A DNA stretch of 33,717 nt, from assembly GCF_008831285.2 (NCBI RefSeq), contig NW_022205169.1, positions 1-33,717 on the forward strand, read 5' to 3'. The position numbers and the translations under genes were made by a program. The notes below the pieces were generated by a model. The model saw nothing but the letters and a program-made list of their open reading frames with translations, searched no databases and had not been told where the DNA came from. This document shows positions 31,834 to 33,717 of the stretch, piece after piece. Position 1 is the stretch's first letter. Each line of letters begins with the position of its first letter. The DNA comes from Nymphaea colorata. Lineage: Eukaryota > Streptophyta > Magnoliopsida > Nymphaeales > Nymphaeaceae.

Positions 31834-33143
31834 ATGGAGGCATTTGCAGGTAGTTCCCAATCCACATCTAAAACCAGCACTAGTTTCATCACACCTCCTT
31901 CTCCTTCTTCCGAGAAGTTCTCTCATGTGCCCTCAATCCAGCATAATCACCAATCCGACCATCAATATCGATGCCAGGATGCGTGCCAAGCGTATCTTAG
32001 GTGAAATCATCAGCGTTGGCAGTTACTCTTAGTCCAAGGGAATCCGATTTGTTCGGGAGAATGTCTGCAAATACATAGCAAGATGGACGGATATAAGCGC
32101 CAAGCATTGACAACTGATCCTGACTGAAGGAGCATAAAGGGCGGTGCATCTTCTACTGTAAGCGTTGATAGTCGATGACCGCGATGTGGTGATGATCCCT
32201 GCCCCGGGATATCCACTTTATAAAGAGTTATCAAGCTCAACGGGGGCACCATCGCTGAGTATAAGCTCAACTAGGAAAAAGAATGGGATATCGACATGGA
32301 AGAGCTAGATAATGTGCATGAACAAATGAGATTACTCGGTAAGAATCCGAAGGCTATCCTAATCATAAATCCAGGAAACCCTACAGGCTATACTCTAAGC
32401 GCATAAGCTATTGGAAAAGTATTGGAGTATTCAGTTAAGCACCGCCTTTTGGTGATAGCTGATGAGGTGTTTAGATAAAATGTCTACAAGGATAGGACAA
32501 AATTTCGATCTTGCAGGAGTGTCTTGGATGACCTCATGCCGTCGTTCGAGATAATTGTGAATAGCCTCCATTCATTCCGTCTCCAAGGGACTCATAATGG
32601 CTCCAGGGCTACGTGGGGGATACCTATATCTGCATAACATTGCTCCATTTGTCATGCAACAGTTGAATAAATTTCAAACTTTTTTCAGCTGCTCCAACAG
32701 TATGGGACAGCTAATGATCGACTGATGGTCAATCCCTTTGATGGGATGTCTGATAACACCAAGCTTGCCTTCTAAAATGAATATACTGAATTGAAGGATT
32801 CTATCAAACGCCGTGGAAAATTGATGGCCGATGCGTTTGGGAATATGGAAAACATCAGCTGCAATATGCAGACGGAGGTATGTACGTCTATCCGTCTATT
32901 AGATTCTCAAAGGGAGCAGTGGAAGCGGCTGGGAAGAAAGGGTTAATTGTGGACCAATTTTACTGCCACCAGATACAGTAAAATACTGGAACCACCTTTG
33001 TACCGGGCAGTACTTTTAGCCAACCGCAAGACAGCCATCATTTTCGAGTCTCTCCATGCATACTCCCTGAAAAACAATTACAAAATTTCCTCTAAAAAGT
33101 CAAAAAATCGAACCTAGAGTTTCACCGAAAAAATGCCCACTGA
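31834..33143 (+). CDS. GPT: Alanine aminotransferase (class I/II PLP aminotransferase)
   Basis: Clear match in order to alanine aminotransferase, which swaps amino groups between alanine and 2-oxoglutarate: FSFFREVLSCALNP, NIDARMRAKRILGEIISVGS, GIRFVRENVCKYIAR, LTEGAERAVHLLL, VVMIPAPGYPLYKELSSS, AILIINPGNPTGYTLS, RLLVIADEVFR-Glu-NVY, HSVSKG with the PLP lysine at 32585-32587, GLRGGYLYL, GGMYVYPSIRFSKGAVEAAG, LIVDQFYC, TGTTFVPGSTF and HHFRVSPCILPEKQLQNFL. TGA at 33141. TAA at 32989 fills the conserved Glu of the LLE-x-TG motif. The N-terminus is uncertain: ATG 31834 is the nearest but is in another frame, and the true start may be about 31640. At least five frame breaks occur, and at about 32110-32130 a few residues seem lost between DPD and LTEGA. 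It could be a decaying copy, but every catalytic block survives. Confidence 0.82.
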
Positions 33144-33322
33144 TCAAAATCAAATTACTAATATTATAAATAATTCTTCCATATATCGTTTCTGATTCCT
33201 TTCCTCTCTCCTTTTGCAGACTGTATATCATTTAAGCCTTTAGTGAATTTCAAAAAAAGTCCGTTTTGATTATTTTCTGTGTATATAATATAAAGATTGA
33301 ATAGCAGTTTATTGTATAAGGA

Positions 33323-33717
33323 ATGAGCTAGCTTTTCTAGTCGGTGGTCGGCCAGTTTCAGAGTCAAAGCCAATATTAAAAGTTCATCAAGTAGAGCGAA
33401 AGGGAGTTCGACGTCAAGATATACAGGCTCAGCACCTTCACTTTAGCCCATGCACGGTCTATTTATGCAGAGCTCTCTCACAAGTATCCCATTTTCACAT
33501 AGGTACCGCGATAAGATGCTTCTTCCAAACTCTAGCGGATGGTATTAAAACTAGCGTCGTTTATACGTGTGGTTCATTCTGTGTTACATGCAGATGAAAC
33601 TGCTGGACGCTGCTAATTTCGTAGACTCTTATGAGAAATACTGGCGCAGCATCAGCTAAGTATTCTGGCAGAAGGAAATCTACTTCCTAAAATACCAGCT
33701 CCTCAATATCATCAAAA
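33323..33717 (+). CDS. Partial gene, unknown function, runs off the window
   Basis: ATG 33323 begins MSELFESVVGQFQSQSQYEK and continues FIKESEREFDVKIYRLSTFT, with several TAA and TAG sense codons. A 52-nt intron at 33542-33593 (GTATT start, CATGCAG end) joins SSKLERM to MKLLDAANFVDSYEKYWRS in frame. The reading frame is still open at the last base. Helical, charged, no signal peptide. Not recognised from the roughly 110 residues visible. Confidence 0.58.

Noticed and set aside
1-33717. Bacterial-type operons, ribosome binding sites, CRISPR arrays, rRNA or tRNA genes
   Set aside because: The gene structures, spliceosomal introns, telomere and genetic code are those of a ciliate. No convincing RNA gene fold was seen by eye, although a covariance-model search (tRNAscan-SE, Infernal) was not possible here.

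Overview
This window looks like macronuclear DNA of a ciliate, most likely a peritrich (an oligohymenophorean such as the Vorticella group). Three signals say so. It opens on a block of about 15 CCCCAA telomere repeats (1-93), so base 1 is a chromosome end. Every gene can be read only if TAA and TAG are sense codons and TGA is the only stop. Where a reassigned codon falls on a conserved family position it takes the place of Glu (GAD-type decarboxylase at 8916 and 8706, alanine aminotransferase at 32989, HECT ligase at 22426), which is the peritrich nuclear code (NCBI table 30) and not the usual ciliate Gln code. The introns are tiny, many of 18-20 nt, starting GT and ending TAG or CAG.

Layout. 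Segment 1 (1-11982) runs from the left telomere to an internal GGGGTT array. It holds a disordered multi-exon protein (358-2694, +), a TMEM181/GOST membrane protein (2843-4582, -), a helical protein (4821-6436, +), a small membrane protein (6507-6974, +), an EF-hand protein (6858-7908, -), a GAD-type PLP decarboxylase (7961-9457, -) and a large unknown protein (9593-11926, -). Segment 2 (from 11983) holds a coiled-coil protein (11994-15011, +), a PGYTGFIP-motif ciliary microtubule protein (15187-15958, -), a HUWE1-type HECT ubiquitin ligase (16334-22864, +), a small helix-turn-helix protein (23276-23664, +), a SNARE (24206-24969, -), dynein light chain LC8 (25157-25432, +), PA2G4/EBP1 (25656-26804, -), a coiled-coil protein (26990-27541, +), a LETM1-domain protein (27625-29030, -), three small unknown proteins, alanine aminotransferase (about 31834-33143, +) and the start of one more gene (33323 to the window end, +). 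These are housekeeping, ciliary and membrane-traffic genes. They are not an operon or a single pathway. Most gaps are under 550 bp.

A general caution: outside PA2G4, LC8, the HTH gene and the 26990 gene, most long genes show one or more points where the conserved protein jumps frame exactly as if one base were missing, usually from a short homopolymer. I read these mainly as under-called homopolymers in an unpolished long-read assembly, though real frameshifting cannot be excluded. Coordinates below span the whole gene, including introns and these points.

The most interesting feature is the internal telomere array at 11961-11982. It carries the same AAACTAA flank as the true left telomere, contains exactly four G4 tracts, and lies in a 67-bp gap between two divergent start codons. 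No CRISPR, rRNA, tRNA or recognisable transposon was seen.
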